Positions 12,873 to 25,259 of a stretch of 64,000 nucleotides of DNA are shown here, piece by piece. The notes beneath the pieces are model-generated. The model made no database searches, was not told where the DNA came from, and was given only the letters and a program-made list of their open reading frames with translations. Source of the stretch: Alisma plantago-aquatica (lineage: Eukaryota; Streptophyta; Magnoliopsida; Alismatales; Alismataceae); assembly GCA_963693085.1 (NCBI GenBank), contig OY856413.1, forward strand, positions 546,835,879-546,899,878, given 5' to 3'. Both the position numbers and the translations under genes were made by a program. Each line of letters starts with the position of its first letter. The stretch's first letter is position 1.

Positions 12873-15800
12873 GTGTTTGCAATGGATGTTGTTGATGCTA
12901 GTGATGACAATGAAGTGATGGAAGGTATCATACATCTTCATTTAGAGCCTATAAAATATCTCTTTGATTCTGATTCTTCAAATACTTTTATATCTACAAA
13001 ACTTGTCGAGATGTTAGAAATAGAGCCTACATATTTGAGATATATTCTTGACGTGGAAACCCCTAGTGGTAAGATGTCCTCCTCTTATCTATAAACCCCA
13101 CCCCTAGATTTGTGTATAACTAAGAAGATGTTTACTACGGAGTTTATCATCTTAGACATGATGACTTTCGACGTCATCCTGGGTATGAACTGGTTGAAAA
13201 ATTTCAAGTTGGCCTTATTTTGTGATGAAAAGAAGGTTAGTCTACTTCATCTTGAGGGCGAACAATTTTGCCTTAAAGGAAGAAAATGTGAAGAAAGACA
13301 ATTCATCATATCAACCATGAAAGATGAAAAACTCATCTCCCATGGATGTCATGCTTATTTTCCCTCTGTTGTCTTGGACCCTTCACAACCTCAATTGGAG
13401 AATATTGAAGTGGTTCATGATTTCCCTGATGTGTTTCTAGAAGAGTTACCTGGTATTCCCCCATATCAAGAGGTCGAGTTCACCATTGATCTCGTACTAG
13501 GTACTACCCCCATATCGAAACCACCCTATCGTATGGCACCTGCGGAGCTCACATAACTTAAGAAGCAACTACAAGAACTTCTTGACATGGGTTTTTCTCG
13601 CCCACTGTCTCTCCATGGGGAGCTCCTATCCTATTTGTGAAGAAGAAGGATGGTTCATTGTGGATGTGTATGGATTGCATAATGTTGAATCAAGTGACAG
13701 TGAAAAATCGATATCCTCTACCACACATTGATGATCTTTTCGATCAATTGAAATCTTCCACAATCTTCTTAAAGATGGATTTGTGAAGTAGGTACTATCA
13801 AATGTGGGTCAAAGATGAAGACATACCAAAAATAGTTTTCCATACTCGTTATAGGCACTATGAGTTTCTAGTGATGCCCTTCAGGTTGATTAATGCCTCA
13901 ACTACATTTATGGACTTGATGAATTGAGTTTTTTGTCCCTTCCTTGATGACTTCATGATAATGTTCATCGATTATATTCTCATCTATTCCAGAACAATGG
14001 ACAAGCATCGAGAACATTTTCAGACCGTCTGGCATACTTTTCGTGAAAATCAATTGTATACCAAGTTTTCAAAGTGCAAATTCTGGTTAAAGGAAGTGTT
14101 GTCTTTAGGCCACATCATATCAGCAGGTCACATAGTTTTTGACCCAGCAAAAATTGAAGTTGTGACTAAGTGGCAACCTCCAAAGAATCATTCTAAGATA
14201 CAAAACTTCTTGGGTCTTGCAGGTTATTACTGAAAGCTTATCAAGAACTTTTTTTTGAGTTGGCTAACCCTCTAACCAAATTGACTCACGAGGACACAAA
14301 GTTGATCTGGTCCCCAGAGTGTGAAAAGAGCTTTTTAGAGCTGAAGAATTGTTTGACGTCTGCTCCAGTATTGGCCTTACCCGTGAAAGGAAAACCTTAT
14401 GGTATCTTTACGGATGCATCTAGGTTAGGCCTAGGTTGCATTCTTATACAAGAAGGATGGGTTATAGCCTATGCCTCCTGCTAGTTGAAGATGAATGAAG
14501 AAAACTTGATGACTCGTGACCTGGAACTCACAACTATTATTCATGCACTCAAGATTTAGAGACACTATCTGTACAATGTGCAATTTGAAGTTTTCTCAAA
14601 TCATAAAAGTCTTCGCTATATTATGACGCAAAAGGACTTGAATTTGAGAGAAAGACGTTGAATGGAATTTTTGAAGGATTATGACTTTATGATCTTATAT
14701 CATACTAGAAAAGCAAACATGGTTGTGGATGCTCTTAGTCTCAAGAAGGATGCCGTTTGCACATCTCTTTGATCTTTTGTGTGGAAAAGTATGAAACATG
14801 TTTCTAGTTGGACACCCGAGCTAAAAGATGATGCTATCATAGATAAAATGTGTGCGCACATGGCAAGTTTCTCAATTACCCCATCTTGGATCTCGAAAGT
14901 TATAGAAGCTCAAACAGCTAGCACTGATCTTGATGAAATGAAGGTTTTGACAGAAAAGCCACAATCTGACTTCTCTATTGGTGTTGATGGTGCAATATGT
15001 TATCGTCATTGATTATGGATACAATATATAGATGACCTGAGATAGAAGGTGTTGAGTGAGGCTCATGGTTCCAAATATACGATTCACTATGGCACAACAA
15101 AGATGTACAAAAATCTGCAGAGAAGTTTGTGGTGGAAGAATATGAAGAAGGACATCACTACTTTCATTAAAAAATGTTTGACCTATCAAAAAGTAAAGAT
15201 TGAACATTAAAGGCCCGTTGGACTTTTGCAACCTTTTGATATACATGAATGGAAGTGGGAAAGTATTATGATGGATTTTGTGATGGGTTTTCCAAGATAT
15301 AGAAGTAGTTATGATGTTGTATGGGTTGTGATAGATTGACTTACCAGGTCAGCTCATTTCTTGCCTTTCAGGACTATGTACAAGGTTCCAGACATGGCAC
15401 AAATCTACATAGATTGGATTGTGCATTTGTATGGTGTGCCAAAGTCTATTGTGTCTGATAGAGACCCTAAGTTTACTTCCCACAAGTGGAGGCAGATTCA
15501 AGAAGAGATGGGTTCAAATTTGTGTTTTAGCACTTCATACCATCCCCAGACTGATGGTCAATCTGAAAGGACAGTCCATATTCTAGAAGATATTTTGTGA
15601 GCTTGTGTGATGGACTAGGGAGGAGTTTGGGATAAATATCTTCCTCTAGCTGAGTTTTCTTACAATAATAGTTACCAAGCAAGAATAGGTTTTCCACCCT
15701 TTGAAGCTATGTATGGAAGACCCTTATGATCACCCTTGCACTGGTATGGTGTAGATGAGCATAGTCTAGTGAAAATTGATGATATGTAATTGATGAAGGA

Positions 15801-16311
15801 CAAGATTGTGCTGATAAAGAAATGGATGAAGGTAGCTCAGGATCGTCAAAAGATGTATGCTGATAAAAATAGGATGGATGTGAACTTTCTGGTTGGTGAC
15901 TATGTTTTCTTGAAAATAAAGCCTATTTAGTCGATTGCAAGGTTAAAAGTGAAAGGAAAGCCCAGTCCTTGTTATGTGGGACCTTTTGAAGTTTTGGATA
16001 AGATTGGGGAGTGTGCTTACCATTTGGCTTTGCCCCATTCTTATGATAAGATTCATAATGTTTTCCATTTGTCTGTACTGAAGAAGTACGTGAAGGATAC
16101 ATCCCATGTGTTATCTATCAAACCCATAGAGATTCGTGGAGACTTAATTTATGAAGAATATCTTGTGAAGATTCTTGACTCCCAAGTGAAGTATCTAAAG
16201 CACAAGGAGATTGAGTTAGTAAAGGTTTTATGGAAGTGTCATGGTCTAGAAGAAACTACTTGGGATATCAGAGAAGAAATGTTACGAACTCACCCTTCCC
16301 TTTTTTCTTGA
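12873..16311 (+). pseudogene. pol relic: protease, RT, RNase H, integrase, chromodomain
   Basis: Domains follow in order. Protease (12920-13250) has FDSDSS where D-S/T-G-A/S is expected. Reverse transcriptase (about 13430-14235) has FIDY for the catalytic FIDD at 13964-13975. RNase H (14380-14750) keeps FTDAS. Integrase (15050-15900) has a zinc finger whose last CxxC reads CLTY, while the core still shows MDFV, SDRD and YHPQTDGQSER, the D-D-E positions. The end (16100-16311) is a chromodomain with VLWKCHGLEETTWD. Stops occur at about 13555, 13785, 14233, 14483, 15012, 15600 and others, with frameshifts between protease and RT. In an intact element this polyprotein copies the RNA and inserts the DNA, and the chromodomain steers integration to marked chromatin. 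Confidence 0.9.
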
Positions 16312-18419
16312 AATTTTGGGGACGAAATCCTTTTTATGGTAGGAGAGTTGTAACATCCCCAAACTTAGATAAATATCACCTTTTTACTCCTTTTTATTTT
16401 AATATTTTATTTTGAACCATCTTTTTAGATTTATAGGTACTAGGATGTTGGAATAATTGAATATAGTAGTTTAATGCAAAAATACAAATATTCTATGATT
16501 TTCATGTAAGAAAATAAGGTTATTCATTAATAATGGGTTGTCTACGCAAAATCATGAAAATAGGGATTTAAGATTAAAATTAGCCTTTTAGATTTATCTT
16601 GTGAGTAGGTTTTGGTTAAGAGAGGGTTACCCAAGAAATTTGGTTAAGAAATAATAAAGGAATAATTATAAATAAAGAAAATAAACTTTTATTAGATTGG
16701 GAGTGTCACGCATTGAAATTATCCAAAAGTCAAATTTTACTCTAAAATGGGATTCATTGGGTCTTAATTAGCCTACTTGCCAATTTTTACCATATTGGGA
16801 AGTTGTTTGCTCATCTAAATCAAAAGAGAGAGAAAATAAATTAATTTGATAGCACTTTATTCAAAATTTCATATCACAATATGGCAATTGATTAATTCAT
16901 GCATGATGCAGGCTGTCCGATCTCTATCTAGCAGTCTGGGCTTTGTCTTCTACCTCACGCCAAGTAAGGAAATAGGTTGTGTTTTTCTTGGTTGATAAAA
17001 TGAGGTTTCTCCCACATTTCTTAATCGTTCCACGTGATTTTTGGTCCGATGAGTTGTGTGGCATAAAACTCATAAAATCATAATTAACTAATGCGGAAGC
17101 GTTCACTAAGCAGCGGATTACCAAAAATCACTAAAAATTAAAACCTTTTTATCAAAAGATCAATCAAAGGAAAACTTTCTCACATAGAACCAAAGTAACA
17201 TAATTACATTCTTTTTCATAGGTACATATTCTATATCATCTCCTTTTGCGAATTACAAGCATTAACTGTCCTGTCAAGCTAAACACAAGCAGTATAAAAT
17301 CTCGAGGCACTGAGCCAAAATCTCGAAAGCACTAACTACTACTCTGAGGACCTGAGAGTACAGAGACAACACATAGGACTCTATCTACATCTATACAAGG
17401 CATAATAGCCAGTGTCTCCACCTAAGACTTCATTGCTATCCCTGCTGCTGCTATTGTTGTCCTTCACCTAGTGAAGGATTCCTGCCTCCTTGTCCACGTC
17501 CACCTAAAAATGTGATTCCCACGGGGGTGAGACAATTGTAAATTGCCCCAGCGAGAGATATAACTCTCCGCCAGAAACATTATTATTGCAGCTTAAGAAG
17601 ATAGATATGGATAGAGGAGTCATCTTTATTTGACAACAAATATTTTAATGTCTAACAAGTTAGAACATTATTCTTATCAGAAGCATTTCAGCTATAACTT
17701 GATAGAATCAACATGTCACTTATCCTTTAAGGAATATGAAGAACATGTATAATATTTATTCATTATAGAATCATTACCACAACATTAACTTTCTTCAGGC
17801 TTAGATCATATATCTAATGCCTGGCATTGTCATTGGGGAGTCATGGCTTGTAGCCATACTCTTTTCACAAAGTGTTGGGATCTTAGTCCCTCAACTCATC
17901 AAGTACATTTCCACTTTTTAATAAGTTCATTATCATGATTATAGAATATGGGTATTTGAACCCATTACTCACCATAGAACACTTGTTACAGCTTATTAGG
18001 TAACTTTATACCTTCATATCATCTGACCCAGAGACATTATAATTCTTGTTACACAAAACATTGCACATAGTTCACCAAGTTCATACAACCTCTTATTACC
18101 CCTTAATAGGAAATAAGGCATATTATGGCTTATGAAGCTCATAAACAATCTAAGATAATTAGCACATCATGTGACACACAAGACTCATTAATTTTAGGTT
18201 ACCTCTCACTAAGCAACAAAGCAAATGAAGGCTTATAAGGCCTATAGAACATTTTCAGTATACAGAACATCATAGCTCATACCTGGATATGCTCATCATC
18301 TCAACATATTTGCATGATTAGTAATCATGATACCATTACATATCAGTACTATGCAATATAAGGGTTAAATCTTATTACATTCATAACCCATCAATCTATA
18401 TTAGAGTTTCACAGGATTA

Positions 18420-19526
18420 CTCTGTGTTAAGACTTCACATAGCATCATCTTGTACTAGGGTTTCACATAGCATTACCCTGTATTAGGGTTCACATAGCAT
18501 TAACTTATGTTAGGGTTTCACATAGCATTACCCTATATTAGGGTTCACATAGCATGGAATCAATATGAATAACATAAGTATTCAATCATACATATTTATT
18601 CTCATCATTCATCATTGAATGCATTATCAACACAAAGTATGAGTTTCTCTCTCATCTTTATCAGAATATGATTACATCATAGTTTATAGGTTTGGATTAA
18701 CCTTTTTGTAAGGCATGTTAGCCTACATTCAACATGGTGCATTACATCTCAATGTTGCCATTGACATGACACATCTCATGTGTCATTCATCCAATTATCC
18801 TGGACTTATAACACATCAAGGTATACCAGTTTTGGGGTGTTGGATGTGATATCTATCATATCTTGATGTATCACTTCCCTCAACACCTTTATCTTACTTG
18901 AGCTCATACACTTAGTTTGTATTAGGGTATTCCCCATCCTAATACTTTATGCACCAGTTCATCACAATTATCATGTAAAGTAGTGGTCATTAATCACTCA
19001 CTTAGAATATACAACCATTGCCAATACTATGGAATCATCCTTGAGTTAGGAACTATTAATATAAGGATATTCATTATCAACCACTCTAGGTGTTACATTT
19101 GTCATAACATTAATCATTGTTCCATTATTAGGAATAGTATTCTCCATATTCATAATTTGATGATTCACATAGAATATTCCATACATTTATGGATTTCACA
19201 TAGTATTACTCTTCAATAGATTTTCATATAATCATCCTTCTATATCAGGGTTTCACTTAGTACTATGTGAAATTAAGATTACACAACATATCACCCAGTG
19301 CTAGGTCTTTACATAGGATTAGTGGCACTACCCTATATTAGGGTTTCATGCACCTTTCCCCATTTTAGGGATTAAGGTTTTCTATTCACTTCCAAGTAGG
19401 GTTTCTCTTACCTCATACCCAAATTAGGGTTAGGATGTACAATTCCCATTAAATTAGAGTTTCCTTCGTCGTTACACTAAGTTAGGGTTACATCATCACC
19501 CTGGATTTATGATAACACTCAACTTT
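18420..19526. repeat. Degenerate TTAGGGTTTCACATAG repeats
   Basis: Loose copies of TTAGGGTTTCACATAGCAT recur with variable spacing from 18420 to 18560 and again from 19240 to 19526. They look like eroded or ancestral units of the regular minisatellite that follows. Confidence 0.6.
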
Positions 19527-20058
19527 GCCCTAGATTAGAGTTTCACACATAACTTTGTTCTAATTAGGATTTCACACATAGAATTGCTCTAATTAGGGTT
19601 TCACACATAGCTTTTCTCTAATACATAGCATTTCTCTAATTAGGGTTTCACACATAGCATTTGCTCTAATTAGGGTTTCACACATAGCTTTGTGCTAATT
19701 AGGGTTTCACACATAACTTTGCTCTAATTAGGGTTTCACACATAACATTGCTCTAATTAGGGTTTCACACATAGCATTGCTCTAATTAGGGTTTCACACA
19801 TAGCATTTATCTAATTAGGGTTTCACACATAACATTTTCTCTAATTAGGGTTTCACACATATCATTTTCTCTAATTAGGGTTTCACACATAGCTTTGCTC
19901 TAATTAGGGTTTCACACATAGCTTTGCTCTAATTAGGGTTTCACACATAGCATTGCTCTAATTAAGGTTTCACACATATAATTTCTCTAATTAGGGTTTC
20001 ACACATAGCATTGCTCTAATTAGGGTTTCACACATAGCATTGCTCTAATTAGGGTTTC
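19527..20058. repeat. 29 bp minisatellite with a TTAGGGTTT core
   Basis: About 18 tandem units of roughly 29 bp, each with the core TTAGGGTTTCACACATA followed by a variable GCATTGCTCTAA-like part. Units differ by one to three bases, mostly in the variable part. The array lies inside the 5.9 kb solo LTR. There are no unique spacers, so it is not a CRISPR-like array. Confidence 0.9.
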
Positions 20059-20637
20059 ATGATCTCATTATTATGGATCAACCCTTATCACATAGTTTAC
20101 TCATAATGAGAGAATTAGGGCTTAATTATATAAGCATTCATCTCTCTCATTCTCTCTCTCATCGTCTTTAGGATGTTAACTACTCCAATATTAATCTAGG
20201 TCTACTCTTCACTTGAGTACACATAGCTAGGGTTAACCTTCACAATCATCATGGGTCTACATCTTTAATAATCACATAGTTGATTGACCTTTGATCATAT
20301 TAGATGTCCAAATGGTCTAATCAATTAAACCATCAATTATATAAGGAATTCAAAAGAATTTACCAATTAAACTTTCAATTCCAAAAAGTGATCAATTGGG
20401 TTAACCATTGAAATCTTCAATTGCATTAAGTATCTAAATAGGTTCACCATATTGGACCTTCAATTACATGAGATGTTCAAATGGATTAACCATGTTGATC
20501 TTCACACAGTTAATAACTTAGACCCTCAATGATTTTGGTTCTCATACATCAATTTGTTGAAAACCAATTGAATAAGTTATACTTGAAACCAATTGGACAA
20601 AGTAGGTATTGAAATCGTTTTCACTTTGGGTCTCCAA

Positions 20638-21566
20638 ATAGTTTGAGATCGTTTGGTCCCAAATGGTATTGAGACCGTTTGGTCCCAAATGGTTGGACCC
20701 AAATGGTCTTGAGACCGTTTGGACCCAAACGGTCTTGAGACCGTTTGGTCCAAACCTTCTCAAAACCGCATGGACCAAAAAGGCACTTCAACACTCAATC
20801 GACTGAATGTTTCAATCCAAGGACCAATTATAAGTTGAACCACTAAAGTATTCATCAATTGGACCACTGAATCCCCATTCAATTAGACCTTCTATTTATG
20901 GTTTTGAACCCAATCAGACTAGGTTTGATAATCAAGAAACCATCACTTAGGGTTTGAAATTGAGGATCCATCAATGGTTGACATTGTGGAACCAAATCAA
21001 TTGAAATCAATGAACTATCATCATCACATGATATGACCTGACCTCAAATGGTCTTGGATGACCACCAAACGGTCTTGAGACCGTTTGGTTGATCTCCAAA
21101 TGGTCTTGAGACCATTTTCCCATTCCATCATCAAAATCCATGACATCCAATTAGGGTTTTGGACCATTGGATTGATTATCAAATCAACACTTAGTTGCAA
21201 TTCAATTTGGTACCTTTGGACCTCCAAAAACTTATACATACTTAACCCTAGACCTCCAAACAGTCTTGGGTGACCCCCAAATGGTCTTGAGACCGTTTGG
21301 GTGATCCCCAAACGGTTTTGAAACCATTTGGGTAAATAAACCCAAAACACCATCTCAATCAATTGGGAATTCAACACTTAGTCGATTAGGGTTTGTAATT
21401 AAGGAATCATTCACAATTGAAACCTTCAAGATCAAACCAATTGAAACCATTGGATTAAAATCCAAGCACCACAGCATATATCTTAAAATGGTCAAGCATC
21501 TCAAACGGTCAACCATTCCAAATGGTTTGGAACTCAAACCACCAAACAATTTGCAAACCGTTTGGA
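20638..21566. repeat. Clusters of a dyad word ending in CCGTTTGG
   Basis: Four clusters (20638-20770, 21043-21120, 21255-21333, 21484-21566) repeat CCAAAYGGT and its reverse complement ACCRTTTGG, often joined as GGTCTTGAGACC with CCAAA and TTTGG arms. The joined form is a 20-plus bp imperfect palindrome. The clusters are spaced by non-repeated LTR sequence. Confidence 0.8.
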
Positions 21567-24500
21567 CTCAACATTGAAACTGTTTTCCCTAGATATTTGG
21601 GGAGGTATGTGCTTATGATGATGTCATCATCATCAAGCTCCAAACTCACGAAATATACTGTGATTTCCATGGATATTGCATCAAACAACCAAACTTAATT
21701 TCAAAAGTGTAGAAATGATCACCAATTGATAAGAAATTGATGGCAATAATAAAATTAAGGGTTCAAGTTATAAAACCCACCTCCAATTGAGCTCCAAAGC
21801 TCCAAGATCACGAAAAAAATGGTGGATGCAACTCCTTTCACTACTGCAAGGGTCGTCGTCAAGCTTTGAGTGAAAAGAATTGGTTATAATTAAAGAGGGG
21901 ATCGAGATATGAAGAATTCATGCATTGATTTTCGATTTCCACCATGGATTCAAGGTGAAAGGAGGTCAAGAACCTTACCAACAGGTTGGGGGTCTTCCTC
22001 CTGATCCTCCACAGATCCTTGGTCGTTTTACAAGCAAGGGGAAAGAAAGAAATCCGAAAAAGCCTTTGTTTTGGCTTGGAAAAGGTACTTTTATAAGAAA
22101 ATTGATGTGAGAGAAAATACTTTATAAAAGTCTTTTAATTCCAAAATTGTTGCCACCACTTCCCCCTTGGTTTCTTGCATGCAAGGGCATCTCTATCCCC
22201 ACCGAGTTCCCTTCCATTATCCATGAATTAAGGGAAAAGAAATTAAACACCTTAACCCTTATAATAAGAATATCCATTTTTGAGTGGAAATTCTTTTTCT
22301 TATTATAATGGTGAGTGGAATTTCACCTCCTTAGGATATTCTCGTGCCTTTGAAAGGCTTTAATATCATCCACACACATATGAATTCAACCGTTTTAATT
22401 TTGTTTGAAAGCCCTTTTAATTAATACATTCATTTTTGCCCTAAATTGAATTAGGGTTTTACGTAGGATTAAATCTTGATTATTTTATTATCAAGATTCT
22501 CTCTCCTCCAACTTAATTCAAATGAAGCGCCACTCTCATTTTATTTGCTCTACATGATGCCAATAAACATTAGGGACCTTATTGAAGTGGTAATTTGCAT
22601 ATTGAACCCTAGGTTTTGGGTAAATTGCACATTACACCAAAACTAGGTTTTAATGCACAAGGATTGCTTTACAAGCTTAATCTTGGTGCCCAAGCTTGTG
22701 AAAACCATACCACTACATCATATTCATTCTTATGATTTCTCAACATAAAAGGAACATCTTATCATGCAACATTTGCAATTTAACCCTTCAACTAGGGTAA
22801 TTTGCACTTTAGTCCAAAAAAGGCAAACATTGCTTCAATATTGTTCAAACATGACCAAAATTGAAACATAAGTTTCTCATGAGCCCTAATTACATTTCCC
22901 AAGATAAGATTAAGCATATACTCAACCTTATTAGGCAAAACATCTAGGGCTAACACATAACCCATGTCATGGATGTTACAAGTTGCTGGGAAGATTCCAC
23001 ACCCATCTATACCTAGATCTAGACCTATAGTTGCATATTCATGAAATGCCTAAAGAACTTTCTTTGACCTTCTAGAGCTCCAAGCCCATCGGCCAATAGA
23101 CCAAACCATACCCATATAAATAATCACCTATGGTTTCTTCACACTCCAAACAATCTAATCCTCAAGAGAATTTGCTCGCTCGTTGCATCTTGTGCTACTG
23201 CCAAGCCAAGGTTTACCCTGACCTTACGGTGCCTCAGGTGTAGAGGTGGATTTGGCGGTCTTCAATCGGGTTGAGAGGTGAGTTTGGGACCCTCTTCTCT
23301 TCATTTTCATGCCTTCTTTTTGTTGTTTCATCATCGTTTGTGGAAACACCCAAATCAAGCTCACATCTACTGCTCTAAAGCACCACCATGGTGCGTGGGT
23401 GGCTGGCTAAGATGACCCTTGGTCGTTTCCCCATTTCCCCCCCCTTGCTTTTCTTTTTCTTATTTTTTCCATAAGGGCAAAGGAGTCATCTCACTGTCCT
23501 CCTTTTGTTTCATGTGGTCAAGTTTGACCATGGACTCGAGCTTGCTTGGCCGCTAGTGATTGGGCTAAGTAAGCATGTTGATCCCCTGGGTTTTTGACAT
23601 GGAATTTTGGAAAATTGTAATTGGTCAGATTTTTGAAAAATAGTAACTTTCTCTTTGATTATCCAAAAATTGTAAAAATATGTTTTGAAATCCTTTGATT
23701 TTTCTCTATTTTGTGGTACAATTTTCATCGCCTAGCTTACCAATGTGAATGATCATATTTTTAGGGTTTTGAATACTCATAATACGACACTAATAATTAA
23801 ATATATGTTTCAAAGGAAAAAAATTAGACCTTGAAGTCATATCCATGGTCAGTAACCCTGATCTAACTCACTAAGATGTAATCAAGAATCAATCTATGTT
23901 TTTCAATTAGGATTTGTGTTTTTAGGGTTTGTTTTCACTTATGGCCATGAAAGAAAATATAATTAATAAAGTTGTAATGGTGAATCAAGAATTATCTTCA
24001 AGGAACATTGAGGTCAGTTTTGGATCAATCTCAAGAATCAAATTAGGATTCACCGAATGAACTTGGTTTTTAGGGTTTTCAACATACCTACACACTATAG
24101 CACATAAACCCTAATTAAAGGATCAAAACATGCATGTAGGTTGAGTTGACCATAGATTTGGAAGGTTAGGATTCAACCTATGATTTAACAACTCCAGATT
24201 GAAGTATGTGCATCTTTTCTATCATATGGGCGTTGATTTTATGACCAAAATAACCTTTCCTATATCAAGCATAAATATATGTTATTATTGTCATCATTTT
24301 GAAATTATTATTTTCTTGGAAAATACTAATGGGTCCTCTAACCCCACTTGCTTTATGTTTGGATGCTCTCATACTGTTATTTCATATGGATTAAACTTGT
24401 ACTTGCCTCATCCCTATTTATGTCCATGCCTAGACTAGTTTTAATATTGTAGTGGTACATCTATACAACCATATATATTCAGGGGTGTGCTTTTCCTTCT

Positions 24501-25259
24501 AGGGTATGCTTTTCCACCCATTATTTATAGAGGCATGCTTTTCCACCTGGGGTGTGCTTTCCCACCCATTATTTTAGGTTGAGATCCAATGATGTCTCAA
24601 CACTACCTGAAATAAGTTTAGTCTTTGTTTATTACATGCACAAATTTATTATTATTTTTACTCATGGAAATTTTAAAGGAAAGATTCCTTACTTGACATT
24701 CATTCGTTAGATATGCCTCAACTCTTGGCCTATTATAACTCTCTTGAAACTTATTTCTTTTGACATCCTTCCATTTGGAAGTTTTTCTTTTGGAAATTAT
24801 TAAGTATTACCTAGCTGTTCAATATTGCACATACTCAACATTAGCTGATGTCTGTTTTCCCTAGGTATTGACTTCAAACCACCCAGAGGTTGCATAGCCT
24901 GAGGACCAGGAGATAGGTGGTGACACCTAGATTTAGTTGCTAAGGATTTCTGAGATGGAAAGGTTACTCACCATAAAACCAATCTGAGTAGTTTAGTCTT
25001 TAAAGTTTGTTAGAAGTTGTCTATGGATTGATACTTGAACTTTGTTAAGAGTATCATGTAATAGTTAGTTTTATTTCCATTGCATTCAAACTATGATCAT
25101 GTTATCATTATGTTTAAATAAATATTGTGAACCCCAAAGTGGCTTTTATTTTATGGAAAATGATTTATCAGGGAGTTTTGCAATTGTTTCCTTAAATTAA
25201 GTAAGTAGTGGTCCCTCCTGGGACCCACTCCTTACATCACCTGATTTGGAGAGATAACA

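Larger units (their letters stand above)
17057..22980 (-). mobile_element. Very long solo LTR (5.9 kb), minus strand
   Basis: The block runs from TGTGGCATAAAAC to GGATGTTACA and is flanked by the perfect 5 bp duplication AGTTG (17052-17056 and 22981-22985) inside the chromovirus 3' LTR. On the minus strand it begins TGTAACATCC, like plant gypsy LTRs, and ends CCACA. I see no second copy of either end inside it, no primer site and no gag or pol motif, so a solo LTR left by LTR-LTR recombination is the simplest reading. A non-autonomous element with unrecognised LTRs is the alternative. It contains a 29 bp minisatellite (19.53-20.06 kb) and arrays of a dyad word built on CCGTTTGG (20.64-21.57 kb). 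Confidence 0.75.
8691..25236 (+). mobile_element. Ty3/gypsy chromovirus (Tekay/Del-like), degenerate
   Basis: This is a complete but decayed element: 5' LTR 8691-11673, primer site 11678-11689, gag and pol relics 11783-16311, 3' LTR 16349-25236 (holding a nested 5.9 kb solo LTR). The target duplication is GCACC/TCACC. The order protease, reverse transcriptase, RNase H, integrase, with a chromodomain at the very end, is that of Ty3/gypsy chromoviruses. Long LTRs of about 3 kb, a TGTAACATCC start and a TTTTGGGGACGAAAT block just before the 3' LTR fit the Tekay/Del branch. Without the nested insert it is about 10.6 kb. Multiple in-frame stops and frameshifts show it cannot encode working proteins. 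Confidence 0.9.
16349..25236 (+). repeat. 3' LTR of the chromovirus, split by a nested solo LTR
   Basis: It starts TGTAACATCCCC and ends ACTCCTTACA. Without the nested 17057-22985 block it is about 2959 bp, close to the 2983 bp 5' LTR. A purine-rich AGGAGAG just before it is the likely polypurine tract. In the 5' LTR the sequence at the nested site reads GATGAGTTACTAGGAAG without interruption. Confidence 0.9.
464..25259 (-). mobile_element. Non-coding long-LTR retrotransposon (LARD-like), minus strand
   Basis: Two long direct repeats (464-3495, and 5313-8690 joined to 25242-25259) flank a 1.8 kb spacer (3496-5312). The ends read TG...CA on the minus strand. Next to the inner edge of the right-hand repeat lies TGGTATCATA on the minus strand, close to the initiator-Met tRNA primer site used by many plant LTR elements. 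The LTR is about 3.4 kb. No gag or pol similarity is visible in the spacer, so this fits a large non-autonomous retrotransposon derivative mobilised by another element. The left LTR is cut by a LINE at the window start and the right LTR by a 16.5 kb gypsy element. Orientation rests on the primer site; the polypurine tract expected at 3496 is weak. Confidence 0.7.
5313..25259 (-). repeat. 5' LTR of the LARD-like element, split by a gypsy insertion
   Basis: The LTR occupies 5313-8690 and resumes at 25242-25259; with one copy of the target duplication removed it is about 3396 bp. The break is marked by GCACC before the gypsy element and TCACC after it. The uninterrupted LTR copy reads CATCACCTGATTT at the same point (about 3470), so TCACC was the original target. 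The open frames near 7428-7788 are LTR sequence and not a gene. Confidence 0.75.

Noticed and set aside
19527..20058. CRISPR-like array
   Set aside because: Units are contiguous and near-identical with no unique spacers, in a plant LTR.
19527..20058. Interstitial telomere tract
   Set aside because: The unit is 29 bp and only one part resembles TTTAGGG; there is no 7 bp periodicity.
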